IMG/VR virus record: IMGVR_UViG_3300037193_001860
Location: 1 to 44,988 of that record
Direction: 5' to 3' (one strand)
DNA from: a virus
Length of the DNA: 44,988 nt
Shown: positions 6,414-13,954 of the stretch, piece after piece
Layout: each line of letters begins with the position of its first letter
How positions within the stretch are numbered: position 1 is the stretch's first letter
Made by a program: the position numbers and the translations under genes
The notes under the pieces: model-generated
Databases searched by the model: none
What the model was told of the DNA's origin: nothing
The model's input: only the letters and a program-made list of their open reading frames with translations

Positions 6414-7747
6414 CGCTCACCCGCGGCGGCTTCTTCGCCGAGACCATCGACGACCTGGACGACGACTTCGCGCCCGAGGTGCCGGACTCGATCCCCCGCC
6501 ACGGCGACCCGCGCAAGGCCTACCCGAAGATTCGCCGGATCGACGACCCGACGCAGTTCGCCTGGTACCAGCGGGCGAGCAAGCTGGGGAAGCCGATCGA
6601 GTCGGCCTACCTGCTCGACCGCGCCGAGCGCCGCCAGGTCGCCTACGGCATGGGCCGCCGCCCGGACCTCGTCATGGAGGCTGCCGCGCTGGCCGACCTC
6701 GAGGAGCCCGGCAACAAGCGGGTGGCCGAGCGGATCGCCGACGATGCGATCGTGGCCGCCGGTGGCGGGCAGGCCGCCCGCAAGGGCACCGCGTTCCACA
6801 AGCTGCGCGAGCGCCGCGACGCGGGCGAGGACCTGTCGCACCTCGGGCCTGAGGCGCTGGCCGCACTGGACGCCTGGTCGGCGATCGCGGACCGGTTCAC
6901 CTGGCACGGCAGCGAGCAGTTCGTGGTGTGCGACCGGTGGCAGGCGGCGGGCACGTACGACGCGCTGTGGTCGCCACGCTGGCCAATGACGGCCCCGGAC
7001 GGCACGCGGGTCCTGCCCGGCGAGCGGCTGATCGTGGATCTGAAGTCGGGCGCCTGGGGCCGGGACATGTGGGGCGCTGGCTACCTCGCGCAGCTCGCCG
7101 TCTACGCCAACGGCGTCCCGTACGTGCACGTGGACGACGCCGCCGCAGAGGGACGCCTGGCGCAGGGGTTCGACCCCGCGTTCGAGCCGGACAACGGTCG
7201 GCGCTCGTGGCCGGACGGGTTCGAGCCGCGCCAGGACTGGGCGCTGATCCCGCACGTGCCGGTGGACTCGCCCGAGGATGCCGAGCTGGTGTGGGTGGAC
7301 CTGCGGATCGGTGCGCGGATGGCTGAGCACGCGGCGACCATCATGGCGGACCGGAAGGCGGCCAAGGACGGCTTCGCGCCGGCCGAACTGCCCGCGCCGC
7401 CTGTGGAAGCTGGCCGTGAGCGGATCGAGCTCGGTGCGTATGCCGGCGTGCTTGCCACGGTGGACGCGATCGACCGGCACCCGCCGATGCCCGGTGAGCC
7501 GGGTTACTGCCCCGGCTGCGACTACGACACTCACCGGTGCGGCGGCTGCGGCGCGCCGACGACGCACGAGCAGGGCAACGACTGCGGCGGGCACCTGCTC
7601 GACCACATCGCCTACGCCGAGGACGGCGACGAGCTGACGCGGCTGTGGCAGCTCAACGTCGCCGTCTGGACCGACGAGCACACGGCCGCCGTGCAGGCGC
7701 GCCTGGCGCAGCTTTCGAACGGATCTACGGAGGTACGGACATCATGA
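6410..7747 (+). CDS. RecB/Cas4-like PD-(D/E)XK exonuclease
   Basis: 445 residues from GTG 6410 (GTGA overlap). Motifs of the RecB-type nuclease core are visible in order: KGTAFH (125-130), an acidic residue in SEQFVV (~169), GTYDAL (181-186), IVDLKSG (208-214) with the catalytic D and K, and the Q-x3-Y-type motif YLAQLAVY (225-232). The C-terminal part has a Cys-rich patch (CPGC, CGGCG, and a later C) that might hold a metal or Fe-S cluster as in Cas4/AddB relatives. Expected role: 5'-3' or 3'-5' resection of DNA ends in phage recombination and replication, working with the SSB-like protein and the SF2 helicase encoded in the same operon. Confidence 0.85.
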   Translation: MTLTRGGFFAETIDDLDDDFAPEVPDSIPRHGDPRKAYPKIRRIDDPTQFAWYQRASKLGKPIESAYLLDRAERRQVAYGMGRRPDLVMEAAALADLEEPGNKRVAERIADDAIVAAGGGQAARKGTAFHKLRERRDAGEDLSHLGPEALAALDAWSAIADRFTWHGSEQFVVCDRWQAAGTYDALWSPRWPMTAPDGTRVLPGERLIVDLKSGAWGRDMWGAGYLAQLAVYANGVPYVHVDDAAAEGRLAQGFDPAFEPDNGRRSWPDGFEPRQDWALIPHVPVDSPEDAELVWVDLRIGARMAEHAATIMADRKAAKDGFAPAELPAPPVEAGRERIELGAYAGVLATVDAIDRHPPMPGEPGYCPGCDYDTHRCGGCGAPTTHEQGNDCGGHLLDHIAYAEDGDELTRLWQLNVAVWTDEHTAAVQARLAQLSNGSTEVRTS

Positions 7748-7923
7748 AGGCGCGGATCTGGAGCGAGTGGCGCTGGCTCGACCTGCGCAACACGCGCGGC
7801 ACGCGGTACTGGCGCTATGTCGTGCCGTTGCCGCGCGGCGGGGCGACGACGGGCGGCGCCTCGAGCTGGGCCGTGGCGATGGGTCGAGTTCAGGCGACGA
7901 TCGACACCCGGTGGAAGTCGTGA
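7744..7923 (+). CDS. Small Trp/Arg-rich protein, 59 aa
   Basis: ATGA-coupled to the nuclease gene; TACGGAGGTACGG precedes it. Sequence pattern WSEWRWLDLR...RYWRYVVPL suggests a small beta-rich domain. Function unknown. Confidence 0.65.
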   Translation: MKARIWSEWRWLDLRNTRGTRYWRYVVPLPRGGATTGGASSWAVAMGRVQATIDTRWKS

Positions 7924-8153
7924 GCACCGGCCCCGACATCGCCGGCCTGTACGCCGCGCTGCGCCGCCTGCCCGACCGCACGCCCGAGCAGCGCGAGGCC
8001 TACCGCGCGGCCAGCTCGGCGCACACCACGGCGAAGGCGATGCAGGCAGGGCGGCGCTACCGGACGCGGGACCTGCCGCGCACGACGGCGCCCCGCCCAC
8101 GCTGGCGCGAGCAGCCGCGGGACGAGCTCGGGCGCTGGGCCCGGGCGAGCTGA
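7920..8153 (+). CDS. Small basic protein, 77 aa
   Basis: GTGA-coupled start at 7920. N-terminal helix (DIAGLYAALRRLPDRTPEQR) and an Arg-rich C-terminus. No motif recognised. Confidence 0.65.
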   Translation: MSTGPDIAGLYAALRRLPDRTPEQREAYRAASSAHTTAKAMQAGRRYRTRDLPRTTAPRPRWREQPRDELGRWARAS

Positions 8154-8163
8154 GGAGGACGAC

Positions 8164-8463
8164 ATGGCGCGCACGTCGATCTACATGAACGCGGCCGAGC
8201 GCAGGGCGTGGGCCGCGGAGTACGACCGGAAGAAGAAGGCCGGCGCGAAGGTGCGGCGCGTGGGCGGCATGGAGATGATCCAGGACGACTACGGCTGCTG
8301 GTACCAGCGCAACGGCGACGCCTGCCCGGGCAAGGGCTACGACGCGCAGGCGCAGGACGACGCGACCGGCCACGTCCACCGCCGGTACCGCCAGCCACCG
8401 GCGCACGCGGGCAACCCGAAGGGCCAGCGCACCCGGTCGCCGCGGTGGTGGGACGCGCGCTGA
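8164..8463 (+). CDS. Hypothetical basic protein, 99 aa
   Basis: ATG 8164 preceded by GAGGAGGAC. Begins MARTSIYMNAAERRAWAAEY, basic throughout. The stop is followed by a TACTGATCTCCGTAC repeat and then by the first palindromic leaderless promoter, so it ends a transcription block. Confidence 0.65.
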   Translation: MARTSIYMNAAERRAWAAEYDRKKKAGAKVRRVGGMEMIQDDYGCWYQRNGDACPGKGYDAQAQDDATGHVHRRYRQPPAHAGNPKGQRTRSPRWWDAR

Positions 8464-8484
8464 CGTACTGATCTCCGTACATCA

Positions 8485-8514
8485 TTGCGTAGTGCGTAGC
8501 CTACCTGCTACCTT
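8485..8514 (+). promoter_or_regulatory. Palindromic leaderless promoter-operator, copy 1
   Basis: -35 TTGCGT (8485-8490), 18 bp, -10 TACCTT (8509-8514); ATG of the next gene at 8521, 6 bases after the -10, so the mRNA should start at or next to the ATG. The palindrome GTAGTGCGTAG-C-CTACCTGCTAC (8489-8511) spans from the -35 to the -10, an ideal place for a repressor to block RNA polymerase. Confidence 0.75.
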
Positions 8515-8520
8515 CTAGGT

Positions 8521-8712
8521 ATGACACAGACGCTCCCCAGCGCCCTCACCACCTGCTCCGGCATCGAGGTCATCCCCACCGAGGACGGCCCGCTCAAGCT
8601 GGCCTGCACCTGCGACTACTGCACCGGCCGCCGGCGCACGGCGAAGCGCATCGCCACCAGCGGCGACCCGTTCCTGGGCGCCGCAGTCGTCGACGAGGAC
8701 GAGGAGTGGTGA
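8521..8712 (+). CDS. Small acidic Cys-containing protein from a leaderless mRNA, 63 aa
   Basis: No ribosome site; translation should begin at the 5' end of the mRNA. MTQTLPSALTT start, then CTCDYC (possible zinc pair near 29-34) and an acidic tail DEDEEW. The first codons share the 14-mer CGCTCCCCAGCGCC with the genes at 19241 and 3549, and both this gene and 19241 end in EW followed by a GTGA-coupled gene. Function unknown. Confidence 0.7.
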   Translation: MTQTLPSALTTCSGIEVIPTEDGPLKLACTCDYCTGRRRTAKRIATSGDPFLGAAVVDEDEEW

Positions 8713-8828
8713 GCGCCCACGGTTGGCCGTGCTCGTGCGCGTACTGCCGGGCGCTGGTCATCGCCGACGACGGCCCCGACGACTGGGAGCCGTACCACTA
8801 CGACCCCTACGGAAGTGAGGACCGATGA
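8709..8828 (+). CDS. Tiny Cys-rich protein, 39 aa
   Basis: GTGA-coupled start. MSAHGWPCSCAYCRALVIAD contains CxCxxC, a likely zinc-binding turn, followed by an acidic segment. Function unknown. Confidence 0.6.
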   Translation: MSAHGWPCSCAYCRALVIADDGPDDWEPYHYDPYGSEDR

Positions 8829-8938
8829 GCGGCGAGCACACCTGCCGCGACTGCGGCCACAGCACCCGCGTACACGCCTGGACGGGCAAGCGGCCGTGCC
8901 GCGAGGACTGCCCGTGCCGAGAGCTACAGGAGGACTGA
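8825..8938 (+). CDS. Tiny Cys-rich protein, 37 aa
   Basis: ATGA-coupled start. Contains CRDCG near 7-11 and CREDCPC near 26-32, i.e. five cysteines that can form one zinc ribbon. Function unknown. Confidence 0.6.
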   Translation: MSGEHTCRDCGHSTRVHAWTGKRPCREDCPCRELQED

Positions 8939-8941
8939 GCG

Positions 8942-9133
8942 GTGGCCAAGCACGACTGCGTGCTGCCTGCGGGGTTGCCGCCGCAGACGTGGCGCTGCCC
9001 GACCTGCGGGCGGAAGTGGTACTGGCACCCGAACGCCGGCAAGGGCATGGATCTGTGGCTCGGCAACGACAACGTTCGCCGCGTCGACGGGCGCAAGCCG
9101 TCGACGACGTTCTGGGAGTGGCTGTGCTCGTGA
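8942..9133 (+). CDS. Small zinc-ribbon protein, 63 aa
   Basis: GTG start at 8942. WRCPTCGRKWYWH (near 17-29) is a classical half zinc ribbon, with C6 and the C-terminal C62 as possible further ligands. Stop overlaps the next GTG. Confidence 0.65.
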   Translation: MAKHDCVLPAGLPPQTWRCPTCGRKWYWHPNAGKGMDLWLGNDNVRRVDGRKPSTTFWEWLCS

Positions 9134-9204
9134 GTGAGTGGGTGTGCCAGTGGTGCGCGCGGCTGCGCCCGCCCGGCGAGATCTGCCCGGGGTGTCGCCG
9201 ATGA
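9130..9204 (+). CDS. Micro zinc-ribbon protein, 24 aa
   Basis: GTGA-coupled start, stop overlapping the next ATG. The whole protein is a CxxC...CxxC ribbon (VCQWCARLRPPGEICPGCRR). Spacing of 10 residues between the pairs is compatible with a rubredoxin-like knuckle. Confidence 0.6.
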   Translation: MSEWVCQWCARLRPPGEICPGCRR

Positions 9205-9368
9205 GGCGCGAGGCGAAGGAGTCCGGCACCGGCCGCCGCGTGCAGGTGCGGGGCGCAGTCCGGGACGACGAGCGCGACCCGATCGAGTGCCCCGAGTGCG
9301 GGCACCTCGCGCAGTGGCGGCGCACGGTCTACCGGTGCAAGGCCGGGCACGAATGGCACCCGGCATGA
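9201..9368 (+). CDS. Small zinc-ribbon protein, 55 aa
   Basis: ATGA-coupled start and end. C-terminal half IECPECGHLAQWRRTVYRC with CAGH-type end (CKAGHEWH) resembles a transcription-factor-type zinc ribbon. It is directly coupled to the SF2 helicase gene, so it may be an accessory DNA-binding subunit. Confidence 0.65.
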   Translation: MRREAKESGTGRRVQVRGAVRDDERDPIECPECGHLAQWRRTVYRCKAGHEWHPA

Positions 9369-11029
9369 GGACTCTGCGCGACTACCAGCAGGAGGCCGTG
9401 AACGCCGTTTACAGCGAGTGGGCGGCCGGCACCAACCGCACGGCCGTCGTGCTCCCCACCGGTTGCGGCAAGACCGACATCTTGGCCGCCCCGGCAGTGG
9501 CGGCAGCTCGAGCCGGGCAGCGGGTGCTCATCCTCGCCCACCGCGGCGAGCTGCTCGACCAGATCACCGAGCGGTGCAAGATGCACGACCCGACGATCCC
9601 GGTCGGGCGGGCGCAGGGCGGCCGTACGCACGGGCTGAACCGGCCCATCGTCGCCGGGATGGTGGACACGCTGCGCTCGGAGCAGCGGCAGCGGCAGATG
9701 CGCAAGCCGAAGCTCATCATCGTGGACGAGTGCCACCACGCCGCCTCGCCGAGCTACATGAACGTGCTCACCTGGGGCGGGGCGTTCGACGGCGTGCCGA
9801 CGCTGGGCATGACCGCCACCATGACCCGCGGCGACAAGCGCGGCCTGGGCGACGTGTGGCAGTCGGTGGCCTATGAGCGCTCGTGGAGCTGGGCGATCCG
9901 GTCCGGGTGGCTCGTCGAGCCGCACGGGCGCTGCGTGGTCACCGACCACATGGACCTGGACCACGCCAAGGTCTCGCGCGGCGACTTCCAGGATGGCGAG
10001 CTCGGCGAGATGGTCGCGCAGGACGTGGACCAGATCGTGCGGGCGTGGCTGGAGCACGCGAGCGGGCGGCTCACCGTGGCGTTCACGCCCTCGGTCGACT
10101 CCGGCAAGGCGCTGGCCGAGGCGTTCCGGGCGGCCGGGATCGCAACCGGCGAAGTCTACGGGCACACCCAGACAGATGAGCGCGCTCAGACCTACAAGGC
10201 GCTGTCGGTTGGCGACATCCGCGTCCTCGTGTCGGTCATGGTGACCACCGAGGGCTGGGACTGCCCGCCAGTGTCGTGCGTGCTCGTGGCCCGTCCGACG
10301 AAGCTCGCCGGCCTGTACCAGCAGATGGTGGGCCGTGGGCTGCGCACCTCGCCGGAGACCGGGAAGCGGGACTGCCTCGTGCTCGACGTGGTCGGCGCGT
10401 CTCGCACGCAGCGGCTGATGACGCTGATCGACCTGCACGAGTCCGCGGCCTACGACTCGAGCGAGCTGCCGCCGTGCGAGGAGTGCCGGCTGCCGCGCGC
10501 CGACTGCGTCTGCCCGAAGGAGGAGCGCGAGCGCGACCCGGACGGTGGCCGGCGCAAGCTGCTCGGCCCGGCGAAGTACGAGGACGTCGACCTCTTCGCC
10601 GCCAGCACGCTGAACTGGCTGTTCACGCGCAAGGGGGTGCGGTTCGTGCCGGCGAAGGATCGGCTGGTGGCGATCTGGGCGCACCCGGACGGCACGTACT
10701 CGGTGGGGCACTGCTCGACCAGGGACTACGTGAAGGGGCGCTACGTCGGTCACGATGGGCAGTGGCTCGCCGGTCGCGCGAGCGCCGAGGCCAGGCCGCT
10801 CACGCTCGATGAGGCGTTCGTGGTGGCGGAGGCGTGGGCGATCGGCTACGACCCGTCGACCTCGCGGCGCACCGGTGGCTGGCGCAAGGGTGGCCAGCCT
10901 TCGCCGGAGCAGGTGCGGTTCGCGCAGAACCTGGGCATCGTCGGCGCGGAGGGCATGAACAAGGCGCGGATCTCCGACGAGATCTCGATCGTGCTGGCCT
11001 CGCGGCGCCTGGACCAGTACGCCGCCTGA
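9365..11029 (+). CDS. SF2 DNA helicase (DECH box)
   Basis: 554 residues. Motif Q-like YQQEAV at 7-12, Walker A LPTGCGKTD (30-38), motif Ia LILAHRGEL (55-63), DECHH (121-125), motif III GMTATMTR near 145, and the C-terminal RecA domain motifs V/VI (SVMVTTEGWD and QQMVGRGLR). After the helicase core there is a small Cys cluster (CEEC...CVC, probably zinc) and a ~170-residue tail containing a segment GGQPSPEQVRFAQNLGI, a pattern also found at the ends of bacterial ssb/UvrB-type or phage helicases. Role: duplex unwinding in replication or recombination. Coupled to the zinc-ribbon gene upstream; followed by a 379-bp gap and a new palindromic promoter. Confidence 0.9.
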   Translation: MRTLRDYQQEAVNAVYSEWAAGTNRTAVVLPTGCGKTDILAAPAVAAARAGQRVLILAHRGELLDQITERCKMHDPTIPVGRAQGGRTHGLNRPIVAGMVDTLRSEQRQRQMRKPKLIIVDECHHAASPSYMNVLTWGGAFDGVPTLGMTATMTRGDKRGLGDVWQSVAYERSWSWAIRSGWLVEPHGRCVVTDHMDLDHAKVSRGDFQDGELGEMVAQDVDQIVRAWLEHASGRLTVAFTPSVDSGKALAEAFRAAGIATGEVYGHTQTDERAQTYKALSVGDIRVLVSVMVTTEGWDCPPVSCVLVARPTKLAGLYQQMVGRGLRTSPETGKRDCLVLDVVGASRTQRLMTLIDLHESAAYDSSELPPCEECRLPRADCVCPKEERERDPDGGRRKLLGPAKYEDVDLFAASTLNWLFTRKGVRFVPAKDRLVAIWAHPDGTYSVGHCSTRDYVKGRYVGHDGQWLAGRASAEARPLTLDEAFVVAEAWAIGYDPSTSRRTGGWRKGGQPSPEQVRFAQNLGIVGAEGMNKARISDEISIVLASRRLDQYAA

Positions 11030-11343
11030 TGATTCGCATAGGTAACGGTTAGATCTCAGTAGATCCGTATCCTCGTACCTGCGTAACGCTGTGCCTGCTC
11101 GTGCACGAACTCCTGCCCGCTGCGACGTCGGATCGGGGCGTCGCTCGCTCCCCGAGGAGGCCGGTCCATGTCGGACCATTGGCCGGGCGCTGCTGCGCCC
11201 GCGTACGTGTTCATCCCTGCCCAGCGTGCGAGCTCGCCCGGCGAGCTGCTGGCCCACGGCCGGCACCGCCGCGGCCCCCGTCGTCACACCTCGCACGGCA
11301 CCGGTGCCTGGTCGGTTGCCGCGCCGCGCCCCTCTCTGTGGCG
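11030..11343. other. Intergenic stretch after the helicase gene
   Basis: Holds a TCAGTAGATCCGTATCC copy of the dispersed repeat at 11056-11072, and an AGGAGG site (11156-11161) in front of an ATG at 11168. No clear terminator hairpin seen. The region may be the leader of the next transcription unit or may hold a small gene (see 11168-11383). Confidence 0.5.
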
Positions 11344-11383
11344 TTGCGTAGTACGTAGGCTACGTGCTACGCTGTGTGTCTGA
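11168..11383 (+). CDS. Possible small protein, 71 aa (doubtful)
   Basis: ATG 11168 with a well placed AGGAGG seven bases upstream; MSDHWPGAAAPAYVFIPAQR at the N-terminus looks protein-like, but the C-terminal third is Arg-rich, low in information, and runs through the palindromic promoter at 11344-11373. Either the gene is real and shorter forms exist in relatives, or the reading frame is chance. Confidence 0.3.
   Translation: MSDHWPGAAAPAYVFIPAQRASSPGELLAHGRHRRGPRRHTSHGTGAWSVAAPRPSLWRCVVRRLRATLCV
11344..11373 (+). promoter_or_regulatory. Palindromic promoter-operator, copy 2
   Basis: -35 TTGCGT (11344-11349), 18 bp, -10 TACGCT (11368-11373). Palindrome 11348-11370 is GTAGTACGTAG-G-CTACGTGCTAC, one mismatch between arms. 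Here the next start (ATG 11409) is about 30 bases after the expected transcription start and has its own AGAGGAGG ribosome site, so this copy is not leaderless. Confidence 0.75.
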
Positions 11384-11408
11384 TACCAGACGTGCAGAGG
11401 AGGCGGGG

Positions 11409-11633
11409 ATGGCCGAGGTTGTGAGGGCGTGGGGCCAGGAGTACGGCAGCTACGACCGCGACGCAGAGGAGATGGCCGCCAGGAGTGCCGACACGCTGGT
11501 TCGAGCGCGGCTGCGCGAAGCCAACCTGGCGCCGATCGATGACATCACGGTCGTGAAGACCAAGACGCGCGAGAGCCACGGCGTCACGTACTACTCCTGC
11601 CAGGCCGCCGTGCGGGCGGTGAAGAAGTCGTGA
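11409..11633 (+). CDS. Hypothetical protein, 74 aa
   Basis: ATG 11409 chosen because of AGAGGAGGCGGGG just upstream and because the more upstream ATG (11364) lies inside the promoter. Sequence MAEVVRAWGQEYGSYDRDAE... has a helical N-terminus and beta C-terminus (ITVVKTKTRESHGVTYYSCQ). First gene of the unit under operator copy 2. Function unknown. Confidence 0.7.
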   Translation: MAEVVRAWGQEYGSYDRDAEEMAARSADTLVRARLREANLAPIDDITVVKTKTRESHGVTYYSCQAAVRAVKKS

Positions 11634-11896
11634 TGGCCGACGTCATCCCGCTCAACAGCGAGGCGGCGCTACGGCTCCAGCGCGAGGCCGACGCACGCGA
11701 GCTGGAGGAGCTGCGCGAGTGGAAGAACGCGCTGGAGCAGCCGGTGCTGGAGATCGCGCACCGGCTCGCCCGCGCGGCCCGTATCGAGGACGCCGCCGAG
11801 GCGTTCGTGGCCCGCGTGCGGGAGCGCAAGGCGGCCGGGTGGCACAAGGTGCCGATGGACGTCTTCGAGCAGCTCGCCGACGCACTGAAGGAGTGA
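11633..11896 (+). CDS. Coiled-coil protein, about 87 aa
   Basis: TGATG junction with the preceding gene; GTG 11630 would add one residue. Mostly helical (EAALRLQREADARELEELRE) with a second helical pair (KVPMDVFEQLADAL). Function unknown. Confidence 0.7.
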   Translation: MADVIPLNSEAALRLQREADARELEELREWKNALEQPVLEIAHRLARAARIEDAAEAFVARVRERKAAGWHKVPMDVFEQLADALKE

Positions 11897-11901
11897 GGCC
11901 C

Positions 11902-12126
11902 ATGCCGACGTACCGCGTGCACATGATCCACTCAGTGTCGACGACCGTGGAGGTGGAGGCCGACACGATCGACGGCGCGATTGAGCAGGCGCTGGCCGAG
12001 GCGCCGACGCCGACCAACTCCAGCAACCACGGCATCGACCCGGACGGCGGGTGGCACGAGGTCGCCGTCTACGACGAGAGCGGCGCTCAGGTCTGGGACG
12101 ACAGCGACGACAGCGAGTCGCGCTGA
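11902..12126 (+). CDS. Small acidic protein, 74 aa
   Basis: ATG 11902 preceded by AAGGAGTGAGGCCC. Alpha/beta pattern: MPTYRVHMIHSVSTTVEVEA, a helix (IDGAIEQALAEA) and HEVAVYDE, ending in DDSDDSESR. Resembles the small ferredoxin-like-fold phage proteins, but no family is certain. Confidence 0.7.
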   Translation: MPTYRVHMIHSVSTTVEVEADTIDGAIEQALAEAPTPTNSSNHGIDPDGGWHEVAVYDESGAQVWDDSDDSESR

Positions 12127-12509
12127 TGGCCCACCCGAACAAGGTCAAGGGCGACCGCTTCGAGATCGCCGTACGCGAGCACTGCCGCTCGACCGGCGTG
12201 GACGCCGAGCGCACCCGCGCCGGGTACGAGCACGACTACGGCGACGTGCACCTGGGCACTCGCCCGGGCCAGCCGCCGTTCGCGATCCTGCAGTGCAAGA
12301 ACGAGGCCCGCATGGACCTGGCCGGCTACGTGCGCGCCACCGAGGCGCAGCGCGTGGCAGCTGGAGCTGAGCACGGGGCCGCCGTGGTGAAGCGCCGCGG
12401 CGTCGGGGACCCGGGCCAGCAGTACGCAGTGATGACCCTGGACGCCTACCTGCGCCTGTTGAAGGCGGCCGGGGTGGCGTCCTCGATCCCCGAGGAGGGC
12501 GCAGCATGA
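12126..12509 (+). CDS. Holliday-junction-resolvase-like PD-(D/E)XK endonuclease
   Basis: 127 residues, start TGATG-coupled. KVKGDRFEIAVREH (E of the first helix), YGDVHL (catalytic D near 39-42) and ILQCKNE (the xxK motif, near 58-64) form the core of the Hjc/restriction-like nuclease fold, followed by a helix and the AAVVKRRGVGDPGQQYAVM strand pair usual in archaeal-type Hjc and related phage resolvases. Expected to resolve branched DNA before packaging. Confidence 0.75.
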   Translation: MAHPNKVKGDRFEIAVREHCRSTGVDAERTRAGYEHDYGDVHLGTRPGQPPFAILQCKNEARMDLAGYVRATEAQRVAAGAEHGAAVVKRRGVGDPGQQYAVMTLDAYLRLLKAAGVASSIPEEGAA

Positions 12510-12715
12510 CGCCCGTCATGTCCCTGGAGCACGCGCGCGCCGTGCGACACAACCCGACGGCGACCCGCACCGAGCTCGCGCAGGCGCTGGAGGTGCTCGA
12601 CGCCGAGCTGGAGCGCCAGGAGGCGCACGCCCTGGACCGCGAGCGGGTGACCGCGCTCCAGTGGCGCGCCGCCCCGCGCCTGTACCGCCGCCCGACCGGG
12701 GGCGATGCCGCGTGA
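12506..12715 (+). CDS. Small helical protein, 69 aa
   Basis: ATGA-coupled to the resolvase-like gene and overlapping the next GTG. HARAVRHNPTATRTELAQAL and a charged helix (AELERQEAHALDRERV). Function unknown. Confidence 0.65.
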   Translation: MTPVMSLEHARAVRHNPTATRTELAQALEVLDAELERQEAHALDRERVTALQWRAAPRLYRRPTGGDAA

Positions 12716-13023
12716 GCTTCTACGCCGACCTCGTCGACACGATCCCCCGCGCCCGCCGCGAGCCGAGCCCCGTCTTCCTGACCGTCCTGCGGGCGGTCGC
12801 CGACCTGGACTACGCCTACACCGCGCAGATCCTCGAGCGCGCCAAGCTCGAGCGGCGCAACGGTCGGCGGCAGCTCGACCGCGCGGTCCGCCTCGGGCTC
12901 ATCTACCGCGAGCGCGAGATCGGCGAGCGGTGGGAGCTGAAGCGGGCGCAGCGCACCTACTACGGGATCACCGAAGGCGGCCGGCGGCTGCTCGAAGATC
13001 ACGGTACGGGTGGCGTAGCATGA
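12712..13023 (+). CDS. PadR/MarR-like winged-helix protein
   Basis: 103 residues from GTG 12712. Pattern of a winged helix: VFLTVLRAVADLDYAYTAQI, LERRNGRRQLDRAVRLGLIY (recognition helix), then the wing ending RTYYGITEGGRRLLEDHG, typical of PadR/DUF24-type or phage wHTH regulators. Its 3' end overlaps the degenerate operator at 13011-13040, which drives the next HTH gene. Confidence 0.75.
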   Translation: MSFYADLVDTIPRARREPSPVFLTVLRAVADLDYAYTAQILERAKLERRNGRRQLDRAVRLGLIYREREIGERWELKRAQRTYYGITEGGRRLLEDHGTGGVA

Positions 13024-13040
13024 TGCCTACGTGTTACGTT
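13011..13040 (+). promoter_or_regulatory. Degenerate palindromic leaderless promoter, copy 6
   Basis: -35 TGGCGT (13011-13016), 18 bp, -10 TACGTT (13035-13040), and ATG at 13047, 6 bases after the -10. The right palindrome arm (CTACGTGTTAC) is close to consensus, the left arm (GTAGCATGATG) is decayed. A weaker operator in front of a DNA-binding protein gene is what one expects for an autoregulated repressor. Confidence 0.6.
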
Positions 13041-13046
13041 CTCAGC

Positions 13047-13475
13047 ATGGCAAATGACCTCGACGTGCACGAGGCGGCCGAGGTCATCGGCGTCAGCGTG
13101 GCCACGGTTCGCGACATGATCCGTGACGGACGCCTGCCTGCGTACCGTGCCACAGGTGTCCCGGGCCAGCCGCACCGCGTCCGGCCCGACGACGCCCAGC
13201 AGGCGGCACGTGCGCGCTCCATCACGCCCGACGACCTGGCCGGCGTCACCGCTGCGCAGGCGGCCTACGTCCGCGCGGAGAAGGCTTGGACGGCGGCGAA
13301 GGACCATCGAGACCAGGCGATCGCCGACGCGTACGCGCGGCTGTGCGAGCGGCGCGGAGTCGCCTCACTCGGTCGCCCGAGCCGCGGCGTCGTGGATGCC
13401 CTCGCGAAGGCGGTGGGCATGCACCCGGTCTCGGTGTCGGCGATCGTGAAGGAGCAACGAGGGGGCGGCTCGTGA
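13047..13475 (+). CDS. Helix-turn-helix DNA-binding protein, candidate repressor
   Basis: 142 residues, leaderless start. N-terminal Xis/MerR-type HTH: DVHEAAEVIGVSVATVRDMI then RDGRLPAYRATG with a wing (PHRVRPDD). The C-terminal half has a helical bundle (EKAWTAAKDHRDQAIADAYA) and a second HTH-like segment VVDALAKAVGMHPVSVSAIV. A two-HTH protein under a weak copy of the shared operator is a good candidate for the regulator that binds the five strong palindromes; the alternative is a simple excisionase/recombination directionality factor. Neighbour genes give no further hint. Confidence 0.75.
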   Translation: MANDLDVHEAAEVIGVSVATVRDMIRDGRLPAYRATGVPGQPHRVRPDDAQQAARARSITPDDLAGVTAAQAAYVRAEKAWTAAKDHRDQAIADAYARLCERRGVASLGRPSRGVVDALAKAVGMHPVSVSAIVKEQRGGGS

Positions 13476-13678
13476 GCACCGCGCTCGGCGTCGGCATCAC
13501 GCTCGGCCTGCTGCTCGCGCTGGCGTTCGCTCTCGCCCTGCGGGACGAGTGGCGGCGCCGCCGGGCCGAGCGCCGACAGGCAGCCGTGGAGCGCGAGCTG
13601 GACGAGCTGTGGCTGACGCTCTGGGTCGACATCGCCAAGGCGAAGGACCCGCCTTCTCCACGCCCGCATGATCAGTAA
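13472..13678 (+). CDS. Small single-pass membrane protein, 68 aa
   Basis: GTGA-coupled start. One strong transmembrane helix at residues 4-23 (ALGVGITLGLLLALAFALAL) followed by a charged cytoplasmic coiled coil (RDEWRRRRAERRQAAVEREL). Function unknown; could be an exclusion or lysis-timing protein. Confidence 0.7.
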   Translation: MSTALGVGITLGLLLALAFALALRDEWRRRRAERRQAAVERELDELWLTLWVDIAKAKDPPSPRPHDQ

Positions 13679-13723
13679 GTCAGTACGTCCGTAACTACGA
13701 CCGCCGTCCTGGAGGCGTTCACC

Positions 13724-13951
13724 ATGTCCAACCCGACCCCCAAGCGCAGCACGCCCACCGCGCTGCCCGAGTTCATGACCAGCCCGTCCGTCGGCGACTT
13801 CTTCGCCGAGTGGCTGGACGAGCAGGTGAAGGCGTACGCCGCGGCCCAGCGCGAGCAGGGCAACTCCCGCGCGCTGGGATGGGAGCTGCGCACGCTCGAG
13901 CGCAACTCCACCCAGCTCGCCGCGTTCGTCGCCGGCCTCGTCGAGAGCTGA
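13724..13951 (+). CDS. Hypothetical protein, 75 aa
   Basis: ATG 13724 with CTGGAGGCG upstream, preceded by a GTCAGTACGTCCGTAACTACG repeat (13679-13698). Sequence has a flexible N-terminus and a long helix (FFAEWLDEQVKAYAAAQREQ). Function unknown. Confidence 0.7.
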   Translation: MSNPTPKRSTPTALPEFMTSPSVGDFFAEWLDEQVKAYAAAQREQGNSRALGWELRTLERNSTQLAAFVAGLVES

Positions 13952-13954
13952 CCC

